DNA of 64,000 nt. It comes from Schistosoma mansoni (lineage: Eukaryota > Platyhelminthes > Trematoda > Strigeidida > Schistosomatidae). A program made the position numbers and the translations under genes. Positions 24,031 through 39,900 of the stretch are shown one piece after another. Each line of letters starts with the position of its first letter. Positions within the stretch are counted from its first letter, which is position 1. Location of the stretch: the NCBI RefSeq assembly GCF_000237925.1, contig NC_031500.1, positions 17,633,753-17,697,752 on the forward strand. The letters run 5' to 3'. The notes beneath the pieces are model-generated. The model worked only from the letters and a program-made list of their open reading frames with translations. It ran no database searches and was not told the DNA's origin.

Positions 24031-26163
24031 AAAAAGTCCAAGATTTTACTAGATCAGAATCTGAATTTTCGTGTAACAGCAATGCATGAATAGCATCACT
24101 ACGTTTTGTTCACACATTTAGCCGAAGACACTCAGTTAGTTATCCTTACCCAGCCATGATTAAGCATATGTGCTGAGCGTCCTTTTACAGCAACTATTCG
24201 TCTGAGATTGCATATGTCCCGACAGCGACTAGTATAACAACAATTATGTACCCATAAGCATCCTTTCATAAGAAGAGGTTCATGACGGTAGAGTTGATAA
24301 TTTCCACATATCCAAGACTCCATACTATTCCAAGTCTATAATATTATATCAATGTTCCCTTCGAAAGATCATATAAAATTTGTTTGTACCATTTCAGTTG
24401 GTAGAAAATTTCAAGAGCTGAATACTCATTGTTACAGGAGAACTGAAGATATCTGGCTGAATAAAATCTTTTATATTAAATGTAATGATTTCGGTGTGTA
24501 ATGAGTGTGCGTGGCCTGAAAAGGGAAAAGTTATGTGGAGTTTTGTGAGTGACACAAAACACCAACTCACAGAACGGTTGCTAGAGCTACAGAGCAGTGG
24601 CTCACCAATAAACAGTTTTTTAGAAGATAAAATCACGGTTTGACTCTTTTGCTTTATTATGTGAGAATCTCCTAGAATTTTCCGAAAAACTTATACCTGT
24701 CCAAGACAAAGTACTTGTCAGTTGACTCTTGACTATCTCACAGAATCACCAATGAATAGAACTCATTATCTAACACGTGTCTGGATCTACATCTGTTGAC
24801 GCGTTCAAAAAGAAATCTGGATTGACTAGGAAACTACTACTGCCAGTTTTCAGACAGGTCACCTAGCCGCCCATGATTTATAGACTACAGCTGGAACCAA
24901 AATGTCAGTCTTTCGAATATAGTGCAGAGAGAAGTGATTTAGAAGAGATTGAGGTAGACTTTAGGAAACAATATATTTTATTATAGACAAAGGTTAAATC
25001 GGAGTCACTGAACTGGCCTTCTACAGGCTGTAAAGCGTCTACTTAGAGGTACACAAGTATAAGGCCTCCATCATTGGCTAGGCGTCTCCAGAAACCAACA
25101 GTTTCAGCATCGACGTCAAATATCTCTAGTGTTATTCATTTGAAGAATCATTGGGCAACACAGCAGTATAACGATCACTAATATTGGATACATTATAATG
25201 AATTGGGATACCCGAAAATGTAAAAATCGTACTTTGGTAGCAAGGACTGGATTAGCATTTGGAGAGAAAGAAACTATAAACGCGCGTGCAAATTCCGAAT
25301 CGCGCTGACAAACAAGAAGCATATTCAGGGACAGAACAGTTATCGTTCCAAAAATACACTACAGGAACAGAATTCCCACGCCTTTCGGGCTAAATATTAT
25401 TACAACATACGTCATAGATAAGACAATAGGTATTATTTTATGTATTAAACTTGATTTTTTCCTCCTTTAGAAATTTTATGTTAATAACAGGAATAATGCA
25501 ATGGAGTTTCAAAGCAGAAAATTCGGTAGTCATTGTCTGTTTAGGTCCATCTGCAATTTGCGCTTAAGAATTTATTTAAAAATATCACATCAGTCAGATG
25601 AAAAACTCCGTCTTTTAGAAAAAAATATGAGGGAACCATTTTCTTATTTTGCTTAGGACCCCTGAAACTGCTACCTGTCTACGAATATATCATAAATTAT
25701 TACATTACCTATAACCGTATTTATTTTAATTGAAAACGTCCACATGTGTGTTGAACACCAAAAAACACTGAAGCTTAGACTGTAGGAGAACAAACAAAGT
25801 GATAAGCGTAGGATAATTCATCTGAAAAATCTGCAATCTGAAGGATTCTGTTGCTGATCAGATACTGATGGCATATTATCCTGATTTACGGAAATGAGGG
25901 TTTGATATCAGTTTCAGGTTCGGTGGTACTAATGAGAACTATTGCAAGTGCCATTCCATGATCATAACCGGTAATATATCTTTCAGTATGTTTCGGTGTC
26001 AGTTAATAATTGAGATCTCGAACAACAATCAGTTCTTCATATCCACTGAACAATGTTTATAGCTTGGACATTAAATGACCATTGGTTTCTCAAGGTCAGG
26101 TAAACAGCTGTGGGGTCAGACCAATGGTGCAACCAACCTAATGCAAAAGTAAACAGTATAGCT
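24031..26163. other. Intergenic DNA upstream of RNF11
   Basis: Between the divergently oriented ferredoxin (-) and RNF11 (+) genes. It should contain the RNF11 promoter and may contain the missing 5' exon of the ferredoxin gene, but I could not identify either. The open frame at 25322-25116 (minus) offers no donor in the required phase. Confidence 0.4.
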
Positions 26164-29100
26164 ATGGGCAATTGCCTGAGGTGCAGAAATACTGATTCTT
26201 CAGCTGATGTTGGAAATAGTGACGCACAACTTCGACTAGAAAGTGAGAGACGACGTAGTCGTTTGCCTCCATATTTTGTAAGTCCTTTGTCTTACAAACA
26301 GTAATGTCTCTGTTGTCTACAATAAGCAATCAGAAGGCAGTTATTTGTAGTTACCACTTCTAATGAAAATAGGATTTGGAATTAGCCTTCGAAGGTGCTT
26401 ACCTCTGGTCACACCATTGTAATAGTACGTAAGTGCACAAACACTATCTTAAGTGGAATTAGATTTCGGATGATGTTTATGCTGCATAAAACATCATATC
26501 AAGGGTCCTCCAAGTTGAATCGGTAATAAGAGGTACTGACTATGTGTCCAATTTACTCGTGCATCATATTGAGCAATTTTTATATTAAGAGATATTGAGG
26601 CTCAAATAGTCTTCAGTTGTAAGACGTTTTGAAATTATTTCTGAATTGTCTTTAGTCTAAATCAATTTCTTGTGGCTAAGTTTTTATTGGTTTTCTAGCT
26701 TTTTGTTGTGTACACTATGTAATTATCAATGAAGATCCCAGATGTTTCTTACAGTTCCTTAGAAATCTAAACTTTATTGTACGGTCCTTATAGTCCACGG
26801 ATAGTGGTTTTATATAAGAATCTCATTTCTGCGTCTTCTTATTGAAGTAAGACATATTTTCAATAATGATAAATTCTCGACCTTTCATTTGAAGAACCCC
26901 GTTTGTGAAATCAAACTAGTTGGCAGTTCTCTTTCCTTTTGATTTCTGTCCGTTTTCTTACTTAGTCAAAAGTTTGTATGGATGGGAACTCGTTTGTGTT
27001 ACATGTATGACGGACTCGGATACTCTACCTTAACGCTTCCATTGTTCTGCTGAAGTATTACAGGTCCAAAATTCAGCGACTAGCTTTCAGTCCAGGAATT
27101 TAAGTGTCATCTTCGGAGCTCACAATCAGCCTGTTTTAGAGTTTCTTACACAACTGTGTTGTCAGCAGCTTAATGACAGTAAAAATAAGGTTATCTGCTA
27201 GTTTATTCTCACGTAATTTGCTATAAATGGGCTGAAAACCTATTTGTGGCTTTTCGATGTGTCCAATCACTGCCGCATTCTCCTTTTAATATTATGATCT
27301 GAACTAGAGAAACAGAAAGCTCTTGGGTAACATGTCTTCTTTCAATTATTAACTCTTTACCATGACCTTATGGGTTCAAATAAATGTTTGAATGTTACAA
27401 TCTAGCCAAACACTGATTATTTACTTATGGAATAGTGAGAATAAATACAAGGTGGAAATGTTTTTATTTAGCGATATCGTATACCTAGAGCTTCTACTAA
27501 AAATCCCAAAAGAGTGGATCGGCTAATTTGTTCGGGGGCATGTACTGTATGTGCTGCATCACGATTAGAAAATTGTGTAAATTAACAAACTAAGGAAGAA
27601 CAAATGTAAACTTAAGAGGGACTAATTTTTGTTGTTGTATAAACTATTGGTAAAACCACTGATTATTTTTATAAACCTTTTGAAAACCTATTAATAGGTC
27701 GATAATTGGATATTTCAAACAAAGTAGTCATTTGTTTCCGTTCATATGTCATCTTATTTCCTTTACGAACCCAGTTTGTTCTTTTAACTATCTAGGTTTT
27801 ATTCTAGTGTCATAGTATTTCTCTCTACACTGAACTCCCCGAATATTGGTCGTCATTATTACTTCCTACAAGTATCTCATTACGAATCTGAGTAAATAGT
27901 GTCATTTCACATAATTATTTTCTGTGGTCGTTAATAACGTAGTGTTTCTCTTTTCCATCTGGTTCATTTACTAGCAATGAAATCGTTGGGTCAGCTGACT
28001 GTTACCTTTAATCCAAGAGTCCTTCCAAGCTTGATAAACCAATGTCTAAGGAAATCTCTGAAAGAATACAAGCCCGCTTGACTTTTACTAACTTGCATCA
28101 CAAACAGCCTAGGTCTTTTTTCTATTGGCCAGATATAGAATATATTGTATACCAGTTCACCCTACAGTACTCTACATGGTCCATAAATGCAGCAAACATA
28201 CTTATATTGCTTATATTTGGTTATAGGTGCCTTAACAGATTTATTGCATGTACCAAAATCACGAAAGACTTTTGTTGAGATCAAGCATATAAGAAATGGC
28301 AAATCAAATTATTAAGCTAGTAACATTTTTCGACTGTGCTGGGTGGATATGCAGTGCTGACTAGCGTGGGAGTAAGTCGGAAACCAGGTAGAGTTAACCA
28401 AACGACGTTATGGCACTATTCAAATTAGCCATCGATTATGAACTTAGCCATGCTAAGTGATTTTGACTTTTTTCCGAGGTCCAAGAGAAAACGTAATCAG
28501 TGATTTATGTTAAGCCTCAGCATAAGATTGGGCTAATTTATGCATACATATTTATACTTGATCTCCGTCAAAATATTAAGCCCAGTATTATCCTATACTT
28601 TTCACTCATTAGTTTCGTTTTATTAAATTTTTTTGGCTTGCAAGTCGAACATTTATTTTTCCACTACTGTTGATATTATTACTATTAAAACTCATCCTCT
28701 TTTCGGCTCATTAATTCTACCCATCATTTTGGTGTAATTATTAACAAAATAAACTGATACACATGTGCCGGATGTTACATTATTCACAACTGACTTGTGT
28801 TTGTGGGACCATGAAGTTTTGCCTTAGTTCTGGGATGAAATTTTGTTCAGCTTACTACTATGGATGATTCACATGGTGAATGTTACTATATCATTACTTG
28901 CTTGCTTATTCATACTTTATTTTTAAAAAAATATGTTGTAAAGCTTATGTTGTACAGAAAAAAAATCATTTTGTAAATATTTGCCGTTTACGTATTAGGA
29001 GAATGATCCAATTATGCATCCTACTCCTGGTGTCTCACGACCTATGTCCCAGTTAACTGAAGAGGAGCAAGTGAGAATCGCTACACGTATGGGCTTGATT

Positions 29101-32100
29101 TCCACACTACCATTGTTTAAATTCGATGAATCGAAGAGAGAGAAACTATTTGAGTAAGTTAGTCGATGGGTTTTTTTATGTATAAAGATTATTTTCATAT
29201 GAAAAGTTAACATTATCCAACTTTTTGTTAGTTTAGTTTTGTTACATTATTAATTATTTTTTTGTTAACTGATCCATTACACATCCAAACTCTCATTCAT
29301 AATCCATATAGAATATTTCTTCTTAATACACTATCTTACTTTGTGGTATGTTACTTACTAGCTTAGAAAATTGTTTTCAAATCTAGTGAAGTACTAAATT
29401 TGACAAAAGATATAATATTTACAGTATTCATTATTTCCAGATTAATTCGTCAGTAAAATAATAGACATAACTGATTGAAGCACTTAGTTTCCAACCATTA
29501 AGTTGATGACCTGAACTCAACATTCATTATCTAAAGCATTACTCAAAGCTAATTACTTAAATTTGTTCTTGATAATTGGTTGACATTGATTTTTGATTAT
29601 TTGCTACTATAGTTGTCCCTCACTTTTTGGCTTTTTGTGTAAATAAGTAAGTTTTTACCGCATCATCTCTTGGTGTACAAATACGACAGTAGTACATGTA
29701 GGCAATCACAAGTTTATGAAGTCCTTGGTTTATTGTAGGTATAGCAAATTGGATGCTAGAAATTCATGTATTCCAGATATTTGAAGACATATTTTTCATA
29801 AGTTAATTATTATAACAAAAATATACTTATTATCTTCCAATTACTGAATATTATTATGTAGTGGTTGTTCTATGGTTGAGGCGTTCAGCCTATAGATATT
29901 AAAGCCTAAGTTCAAATCCATCTCCACTTCGGTTTAGATAACTAAGTAGTGTCATCAGTCCTCACACCTAAAATGTGATTCATACCTAAGATCTTTAGCG
30001 AACGAGTTGATAATTATAATTCAATACCGCCTTTTTTGTTCTTGTCTACTGACAACAACAACAACAACTGATCTCTATTTCATCAGTTATTTTATTATTT
30101 CCTTTTCTTGGATTTCTGATTTTGATATTCGGTATTAGTTATATGTTTCGTAAAAAAACACAATATGTTTGGTTGAAATAAAAAAAACTCAATACAGGAT
30201 AAGTTACTAAGTGAACTTATTTGGCTATACTTCTTTAATATATGAAGAATGAGCTATTTAAATGGTTGGAGACTCTAGGTGATATGGCTCAGAATCGATC
30301 ACAATGGCTTAGGTGTATACACTCTTTATCTTCCCTTAAACCTTAAGATTAAAATTGCTTCATATCTGTCTTCCTTCCTATACTATATCCTTACATACAA
30401 TTTTTCTTTTATATATTAACACCACTAAATTAACTATTTCTATGAATCCGGTGTTCATTTTGTTGTGCTAATGAGTGAGGTATGGCAACTTGGACCGATG
30501 CATAACTGTGCCTGGTCATACGTTGTAGCTGACTGACTGACTCTTTGTAAATAAGACTAATCTATATTCGTTATACATCTACACGTATTATTACTATTTT
30601 TGTTATATGCATACTCTAACAGTTTGAATACTTAATATGATTTGAGAATTTTTTTTGCCTACCGTAGTTTGAAATTTCATGCAATTTAGTAAATGTAAAA
30701 TAATAAACGTAGCAGAATAGTGTTGCATTCGTTTTATTTTATGGTTTCTCTTCAGATGTTTTTTTAGCTTAAAATTTATTTATGTAAACACATAAGTATT
30801 GGTACAAGGGGGCACCAGATATATATGCGTCACACAAATCTTATTTCATTTGTGTGAGGGCTGTGATAATGCCCAGATGCCCAAACTGAAGCAGGTGGTT
30901 TTCTTATGGGACCACAACCGGAGCCTTTGGCCTAAGGATCTGATCCACAAGGCTGTGGAACATCGTAAGGAGATGCAGTCCGATGGTAGCCGGTGACCAA
31001 CAATTGATTCATACGCCATTTGTTCCCCCGGGATGCTGGAGCTAGCCCATGTGCACCATTAGTTTGCAATCAGGGTTTTCCAACTCCCTAGGTGGACTTT
31101 CCCTGTCCACCGGTGCGGTTAAGGCGCCGGACATTCTCTTTTCGTCCTCTCAATTTCGTAAACAACAGTAATGCCACGAGAATGTAGTCAGTAAGACTTC
31201 CGTGGCAGAAGCTATATACGCGTGGCCATGTGAGAGCATTTCGAGGGAGAGCGGACTCTCCCGAATCTCGGCCGTACCAGGGCATTCGGGGGCTTATCTT
31301 GAAAGCAGTAGTAATAATTATTTAAAACTAAGATACATACGTGATATCATATTGACGAAAATTAATAGAATAAATGACAATAGATATGAAAGAAATATAA
31401 AGTCTTGAAGTGGAAGATTGATTTTGTTACAATGTGTAAAATTTCCTGAAGAAAGTAAATTTAAAACAAATGGAAACAGTTTTCTAGAAAATGAAAATAA
31501 AAATTAATGTTCAAAGTTATGTGATAACAATCGTAAAATTGTGTAGATTAACAGAGTGAGTTGAGTAAGGCTAAAAATGAATTCCTATAGATTGTGTCAT
31601 TGATTGTAGCACAGACACACACACACTATGTATTGTCACATCGTAGTACCGTAGTCTCCTCATGGTTATGGAGTTCAGTCAGTCAGTCAGTCAGCTACAA
31701 CGTGGGACCAGGCACATATATGCATCGGTCCAAGTTGCCACACCTCACTCATTATCACAACAAGATGAACACCGGATTCATAGAGGTGGTTAATTTAGTG
31801 GTGGTAATATATAAAAGAAAGGTTGTATATAAGGATATAGTACAGAAAGAAAGACAGATATGAAGCAATTTTAATCTCAAGTTTTAAGGGAAGATAAAGA
31901 GTGTATACACCTAAGCCATTGTGATCGATTCTGAGCCATATCAACCAGAGTCTCCAACCATTGGTTACGATAGTCGCAGGGACCTCAACCAAGTAGTCTG
32001 CATCTACCAACAAAGCTCAGACTAGAAGTTAGTGACTTCAAGCTCTGATGCCGCGTTTTGGTTTGGCCGCCCCTAACTGGTTATGGAGTTACACACTTAT

Positions 32101-32390
32101 GAATTTGAATCTAATTACTATCACACATGGTTTTAGTGAATTTCAGGATTTTATTAATGTGAAATCATACACCATAGTACAATTTAGGATGAAATAGATT
32201 AATTGATCACTCTTGGTCTTATACGAAAATCTTATTACGTGATGAATTTTGTTAAAAATATGTATTAGTACAATTGTAAAGATCATTACAAGTAACAAAT
32301 GTGTGAAAATACAAAAGCTAACCTAAACGTATTGGTCAAATCTATCATAAGTAGTGGCATATTGTTTCAACTAATTACACCTTAATAAAG

Positions 32391-32434
<44 letters not shown>

Positions 32435-35400
32435 CATTTTATGGATTTTTGAGTAAACCATTTTAGAGGTTTCATTTTTCGTTGTTGTTGTTGTTGTTGA
32501 TAATTTGTGGATTAAAAAGCTGAAATTCAACAGTTTCTTATACATTTTCGTCGAAAATTGATGAATCCATGTGTTATTGTTATATTTTGATTTGGATTTC
32601 TTGACGTTTCTTCTGTCTTATTGTTATTGTGTAGTGAATATCGTTCTCTAAAGTAGGCAGTTCACACAATCTACTATTTAGCTATTTTATTCAACCAATT
32701 GTAAGCACTGTGGAACCTGGCACATGTGTGCATCAGCCCAAGTTGTTACACCACAACGACACAACAAGATGAACTTATTAAGTTAGGGGTGGCGAATCCA
32801 AAACGTGGCATCAGTGGTTGAAGTCACTAACTTCTTATCGTAGTCATGTTAGTAGATGCAGACTACTTGGTTGTAGTCCGTGTGGCTTTCGTAACTAATG
32901 ATTGGAGACTTTGGGTGACGTGACTCAAAATCGACCACAATGGTGTAGTTGTATTCACTCTCTGTTTTCTCTTAAACTGTGGGATTGAAATCGCCTTATA
33001 TTTTTCGTTCTACCAACTAATTCTTCCTGTACTATATCCTTATACAAAATCTTTCTTTTATATATTACAACCATTGAAGTAACTGCTTCTATGTATTTGG
33101 TGATCGTTTTATTGTGCTAATGAGGTGTAGCAACTTGAACCGATGCATATATATGCTTAGTAGTCCTATATTGTAGCTGACCGACTGAATGATAAACTTA
33201 TCAACATGTATACCAGTGTTGTAGAAGCAGTATAAGTGTCTTGTAAAGTTGATTAGGTTTCAAAGAAGACAACTCGTGAAGGAAGTATAAATTCAAGATC
33301 TAAAGGAAAACAAAAAAACTAAATGAATCTATAACATTAGGATTGATTCTTAGTCACCTTATTCAATGTGACTATCAAAGTGGCTATCAGGACTCAGTGG
33401 CTGAGTGGATAATGCGATGTCGTTTGAAGCGAGGGTACTGGGTTCGAGTCTCAGAGTGAACATCAACTCTGAGATGCACATACATCCAGCTGACGAGTCC
33501 CAAATAGGATGAAGTGTCGCGCGTCCTGGATTCCACTGCTAGCCACTATCCATCTCTGCTTACCAATATATGAATTCGTTTAAACAAATTGTGTCAATAA
33601 AACAACAACTAGTAATTTACAAACTGTAGCACGCAAAATTCGAAATTTTCTTTTTTTTTTGAATGTTTTGATTTATGGAATTAGATTGTGCTAATTCAAT
33701 AGATGTTAGGAACATAGATAAATAAAACAAAAGTTATTTCTAAATGATCTAACCAACAATCTTTATGATGTTGTTTTGGATAATTGATGGTATATGACTT
33801 AATTCATCAAAAAAGAAGAAACTTCGAAACACACCTAAACAAAAATGAACCTATAATCAATCGATTACTTATTCAATAGAATTCAGAAGGGGTTTTGTGG
33901 AGATTCCAATAGTTTCATAGTTGAAATCATCAGTCAATTGAAGCTAGATCACCATGGATAATCTGAAAGCGCTGGATGGCCGTTTCGTCCTATTGTAGGA
34001 CTCCTCAGTGGCAGTGCGCATCCATGATCCCGCCTCACTAGTGACTGATTTCAAGAGATATTTCCTGGAGTTCTATTGGGAAGCAGTGATCAGTGGAGTT
34101 CAATCACGTTCGTTGTGAGATAACAACTCACTGTAGACAATTGGTGAACGGTTACTCAAACTTCGTGGACTGGTTGAAGTTAGACATTAACACTGTTGGA
34201 TACTGGCTAAGTGGTCTATCGGTTAAGTGCTCTGACGCTAGACTAGTAGGTCCTGGGTTAGAATCTCTCGAGGCGGGATCGTGTATGCGCACTGCTGAGG
34301 AGTCCCACAATAGGTCGAAACGGCCGTCCAGTGCTTCCAGGTTTTCCATGGTGGTCTAGCTTCAATTGATTCTTGATTTCAACTATCAATAGAATCCATT
34401 GTTTAGTATGGTAGTAATTGAAGTTGATGACTTCATTCATTAATCTGCATGATTCAGTGTTCTTCTAAACAATATTGTCAGCAGAAACTTTAGCTAGAAT
34501 CCACTGAAAATCTCATCAACTAACCATTTGTTTTTGTTTTTTCGACCAACTCTACATCTATCCACGTGGTATGTTCGGCCAGTGGCCGTGAACTTTGGGT
34601 AAAATAGTGCAAAATTGTTCACGGTGACACAAGAGTACTGTCTATTTATCTTAATTTCAGTTTTAAATTCCAGTTTTCTATTATACATGCATTTGTACTC
34701 TATGTTTTTAAACTTTATTCTTAATGGTTATTCCTTCTCATTGTCATTTGTACGTTATTCCCACCTTTTTTCACCACACACCTTGTTAATTTTATCTCAT
34801 CATACTAATGAGATATGGCTGTGGTGTATGCTACTGAAGCTGACAGATATAAGTAGTATGTAGCACCTATCGAAAGTGGGATTCCTGGAGACAGAATATT
34901 GAAATGAAGAGAAAAGGAAAGAAATCGGGGAGTAATCGAAGTAACAACAGAAATAGAGGAATAATGGAGTATGTAAAGAACGATGCAACGAAGATATGCA
35001 AATGATTTATTTAATGTATGATTATCATATTTTATTAGGCCACTGTGTGATTTCGCACTAAACAATCAATTGGTTTTCCCCACCTTAGTTCGCGTTCACT
35101 ACATGGTAACTTCGACCAGCGCACATCCATGGGAGGTTCTGCGCAAATGATAACTACAATGTATGGCATCTAACTGTATCGGCACTAACTTATTAGTTTT
35201 GCTACGCATCAGAAATGCTTTTTGAATGCTAATAATTAAGCTTTTGTAGTTTACTCATTATTTTCACTATGGGTTGTTATGTAAAACTATTGTATAGAAG
35301 AGAACAATGCTTTGTGTATTAATCGTTCGGTGAATGTTTAGTCTGCAGAATTGTAAATCATGAACTGATCTCAGCTAGACAACCATTGAAACCTGGGAAC

Positions 35401-36866
35401 ACTGGATAGCCGTTTCGTCTATGAGAAACCTCAACAGTGCGCATCCACTACCACGTATCCGGGACTCGGACTGTGGACCATCGGTTGTTTCATTGCGACG
35501 ATAAGTAGTGCGAAGTAACAATTTGTAGTAAAACATCCCGTATTTTTTGTTGAGAGAGCTATCTTAATAATACACTCTCCTACTGTAGCTGAAAAAATAT
35601 TACACAAACTAGTAAACCGGTGTCTGTTGTCACATGATTCATTTGGAAAAAACACACACCTGAATGTGTGGAAGCCTGGGGATTGAAGTTCTTATCATAA
35701 CTAATTCTCAGTTAACTCCCATAATAGTAATTCAACGTTGTTATTATTATTGTTGGTAAGAATGAAGATAATTCAGCGAAGATAACAGGGATGATATCAT
35801 ATAATAAAGCTTCGAGACAGTATCCATAGCATTTATCTTCCAGCAATTTCAACATCTACACTCTGTTTATAATATTTTGCAGATTCAATATCTTAGTGAT
35901 AAGAAAACTAGGAAAATTTCCATCATATTCACGGGGATTGACAAGCCTTACTGATTAGATATCCATACTAAAAAAAATTCCTAAATTTACACGAAAACTT
36001 TTCTCGTTTTTGTTTGGTTGTTTAAACAAAGGTGGGAAATGACGAGTGAGGTGGGGAGAAAATTGTCATTTTCAAACGAGCTCCCCCAAACACAATATAG
36101 TTTAAACAGTAGTAAAATTTATATGTATTCTTTGTTTGGATCTTCTCATTGACGATTACGGCTGCAATTGATCAGTCTGTCCTCCCATATATGCATCCTG
36201 CGAGGACTGCCTCGATATGACTATTAAGTCACAAGCATTTTAAGCAGAGATGGATGGTGGCTAGCAGTGGAATCATGGACAGTTATTTCGCTCAATTCGA
36301 AACTCATCTGGCGGATGTACTTGCATCCAAAGATTAATGTTTACTCCAGGACTCGAATCTAGTACCGTTCACCTCAAACATAACCGCATTATCCACTTAG
36401 CTACTCAGTCCAGATAGCTGACTAGCTTGTGAAATGGAATGTAGTCTAATCCATTTATATTGGTTGTTTCCAATCCTCTTTTATTAAGAATGCTTGTGAC
36501 TTAATAACAATATCAAGTCAATTCTCACAGGATGCACATATGTGTAAAGAAACTGATCAATCGCAATCGTAAACATTAATGAAAAGATCCAAACAACCAA
36601 TACATATATATAGAAATTCACATCACTGAACAAGCCTGTGGTCATCTGGATTCAGTAGCAAAGTGTATAATGCGATAACGTTTGAAGTGAGGTGTACTGG
36701 ATTCAAGTTCCGAAGTGAACGTTAACTCTGAAATGCAAGTACATCCATCTGACTTGTCCTATATTCTACTGCTAATCACCATCCATCACTGCCTAAAGCA
36801 GTAAGGAAAATTATTTTGTTTTAATAAGAAATGATAGTGCAAATTGATAGATATTACTGAGAATTG

Positions 36867-36911
<45 letters not shown>

Positions 36912-39900
36912 TCAACAAGTGCATTCATAATTACTAATAATCCGTTAATCAAGCTGCTCTTTATTGAGATTAGTATAATCTGACCAGCTTTTAAACGTGT
37001 TGATCATATGCATACTAGTATTATAATTATTATTATTGACCTTATGCTGCATGAATGGGGTGAAGGACGTTTAGAAAAAGAAAGCATTATGATTATTACA
37101 TAAGTCATATAGTTGATGTGTATTAAGACATGTCTTTGTTTCTCAGAAAAGAAATAACTGTCTATAGTACAGATATTCATTGTTAAATTTTGACGCTTTT
37201 AAATCCTCGCTGATAAAATGTAAAATCTTCTGTTAGCACTGAGTAACAATGTCAGGATATTTGGAATGTGTTTCTCCCCATCCAAATGTAAATTGTTACT
37301 CCAGAACTGGCTTGCGTCAACACCCGAACTAAGGATAGGGAGTGAAGTAGTCGAACGCGTCCACAACTTCACTTATCTTGGAAGTGTGATCAGTCCTAAT
37401 GGGTTGGTGTCTGACGAAATCTCAGCACGGATTCAGAAAGCTTGTTTGGTTTTTGCCAGCTTACGTCACCTATGGTGAAGACGAGATATCCATCTATCAA
37501 TTAAGGGACGAATATACTGCACAGCAGTTCACTCTGTTCTACTTTACGGCCGTGAAACATGGCCATTAAGAGTAGAAGATACTCGTAGGTTACTAGTATT
37601 TGACCACAGATGTGTTAGAAATATTGCTCGCATCTGCTGGGATAACCGGGTAAGTAATAGCGAGGTTAGACGCAGGGTACTAGGGAATGATGGTAAATCA
37701 GTTGATGAGGTGATGAATCTTCATCGACTGAGATGATTGGGCCACGTGTTACGTATGTCTGAACACCGATTACCACGACGCGCTATGCTGACTAGTATTG
37801 GGGATGGTTGGAAGAAAGTTAGGGGTGGCCAAACCAAAACATGGCATCAGTGTTTGAAGTCACTAACTTCTAGTCTGAGCCATGTTGGCAGATGCAGACT
37901 ACTTGGTTGGGGTCCGTGTGACTATCGTAACCAATGGTTGGAGACTCTAGGTGACATGGTTCAGAATCGATCACAATGGCGCAGGTGTATATACTCTTTA
38001 TTTTCCTTTAAACATTTACGTTAAAATTGCTTCGTATTTATCTTTGTTCCTGTACTATATCCTTATATACAATCTTTCTTTCATATATTACCACCACTAA
38101 ATTAACTACTTCTATGAATTCGGTGTTCATCTTGTTGTGTTAATGAGTGAGGTATGGCAACTTCGACCGATGCATATATGTGCCTCGTTCCACGTTGTAG
38201 CTAACTGAATGACTTTTAATTCCTGTTTTATAATCAGTTAGTTATAAGGTAGTCTCTCAGTGCCAAAAAAACAGAAATATGAAAGATTCATTTAAGTTCC
38301 AACTTGGAAAAATATACAAAACTTTCAAAATAAATGTGCTCTTTATGACAAAACAGTTCCAGTGGAGATGTCTTTCTATGATACATACGTGATACATTAC
38401 TACAACTAATTAACCAACTCATCGTAATGTGGTTCATATTAAATTGACAACACAAATTGGTAAATTTAACTTATTTACTTGGTTTATGGATACGAGCCAC
38501 ATTCAAAGATTAAATGCTGATGATAATAATAATAATGATAATAATAATAATACTCGGCTGCCCAAATCGAAGTAGATGAGACAGAGTTCGAACTTGGAAA
38601 TAAATGGTTGAAAGTTGGACGCCTTAATCACTAAGCTACTATTCCACATGAAGTGCTGGTACATCATCTAACAAATTTGTGACATTCTCAGTTAACAAAA
38701 TAAAACAAAATTAATTATTTGTTACCCTGGATACGATTATACCTCAATTGTGATAGTGGAATCAAGCCTTGAATGACCTAAATACCGAAGTTAATCATAA
38801 GAAATATAATTCAAATCAATGGTTTAGATTAGATTAGAGCTGATAAAGTTTGAGTGAAATTATTCAGGTAAATAATATCTTTGAAAATTTTCATGTAACA
38901 ATAAAACTTATACTTATACAGCCCTCAAATGCCCTGCTACGACCGAGAGCGGGGACAGTCCGCTCTCCCTCTCGAAACGCTCTCACATGGCCACGCGTAT
39001 ATAGCCTCTGACAGGGAAGTTCAACTCACTACTTTCTCGTAGCATTACTGTTGTTTACGAAATTGAGAGGACGAAAAGCGAATGTCTGTCGCTTTAACTG
39101 GGTTGGTGGACACGGAAAGTCCATTTAGGGGAGTTGGAAAACCCTGATTTCAAACCAATGGTGCACATGGGCTGGCTCCAGTATCCTGAGGGAACAAATG
39201 GCGTATGAACCAATTGTTAGTCACCGGTTACCATGGGACTGCATCTTCTCACGTTGCTCCACTGCCTTGTGGATCAGATCTTTAAGTCAAAGGCTCCGGG
39301 TGTGGTCCCCTAGTAATACCACCTGCTTCGGTTTGGTCACCTGGACAGTATCACAGTCCTCACACAAATGAAATGAGATTTGTGTGGTGCATATATATCT
39401 GGTGCCCCTTTGTACCAATATGTATGTGTTTAAATAAAAAAAAATAAAAAAATAAATATCATGACAAGAGGGCATACCTTGTGAGATACTATGCGTTTTA
39501 CCTTCAGAGACATCATCCACAATTTCATGAGATAATCATTTATTACTCCAGCTCTACATTTCATACTTGCTTTCAATATTTAGTGAAATATTAACTGTCA
39601 GATTAGCTTAGCTAATTAGATACGAAAAAAGGAGATGATCCCTGAGTACTAACGAGTAATATAGTCATGAAACAAGAATTTCACATGAACAGTAACCAAA
39701 TGGCTGACATCTTACTTGGATTGCAGGTGTATACACTCTTTATCTTCCCTTAAACCTTAAGATTAAAATTGCTTCATAACTATTTTCTTTCCTTATACTA
39801 TATCCTTTTATACAATCTTTCTTTTGTATATTACCACCACTAAATTAACTATTTCTATGAATCCGGTGTTCATTTTGTTGTGCTAATGAGTGAGGTATGG

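Noticed and set aside
25116-25322. Minus-strand frame considered as the missing ferredoxin presequence exon
   Set aside because: It looks somewhat presequence-like, but its possible GT donors are all in phase 0, not the required phase 2.
33400-33470. Possible tRNA gene (A and B boxes present)
   Set aside because: No acceptor or anticodon stem pairing, and the block recurs with a SINE body, so it is a retroposon head.
34615-35065. Several hydrophobic short frames on both strands
   Set aside because: Pyrimidine-rich AT sequence gives Phe/Leu-rich translations; no splice sites or homology.
36868-36911. Regularly spaced repeats considered as CRISPR or satellite
   Set aside because: Simple trinucleotide microsatellite in a eukaryotic genome.
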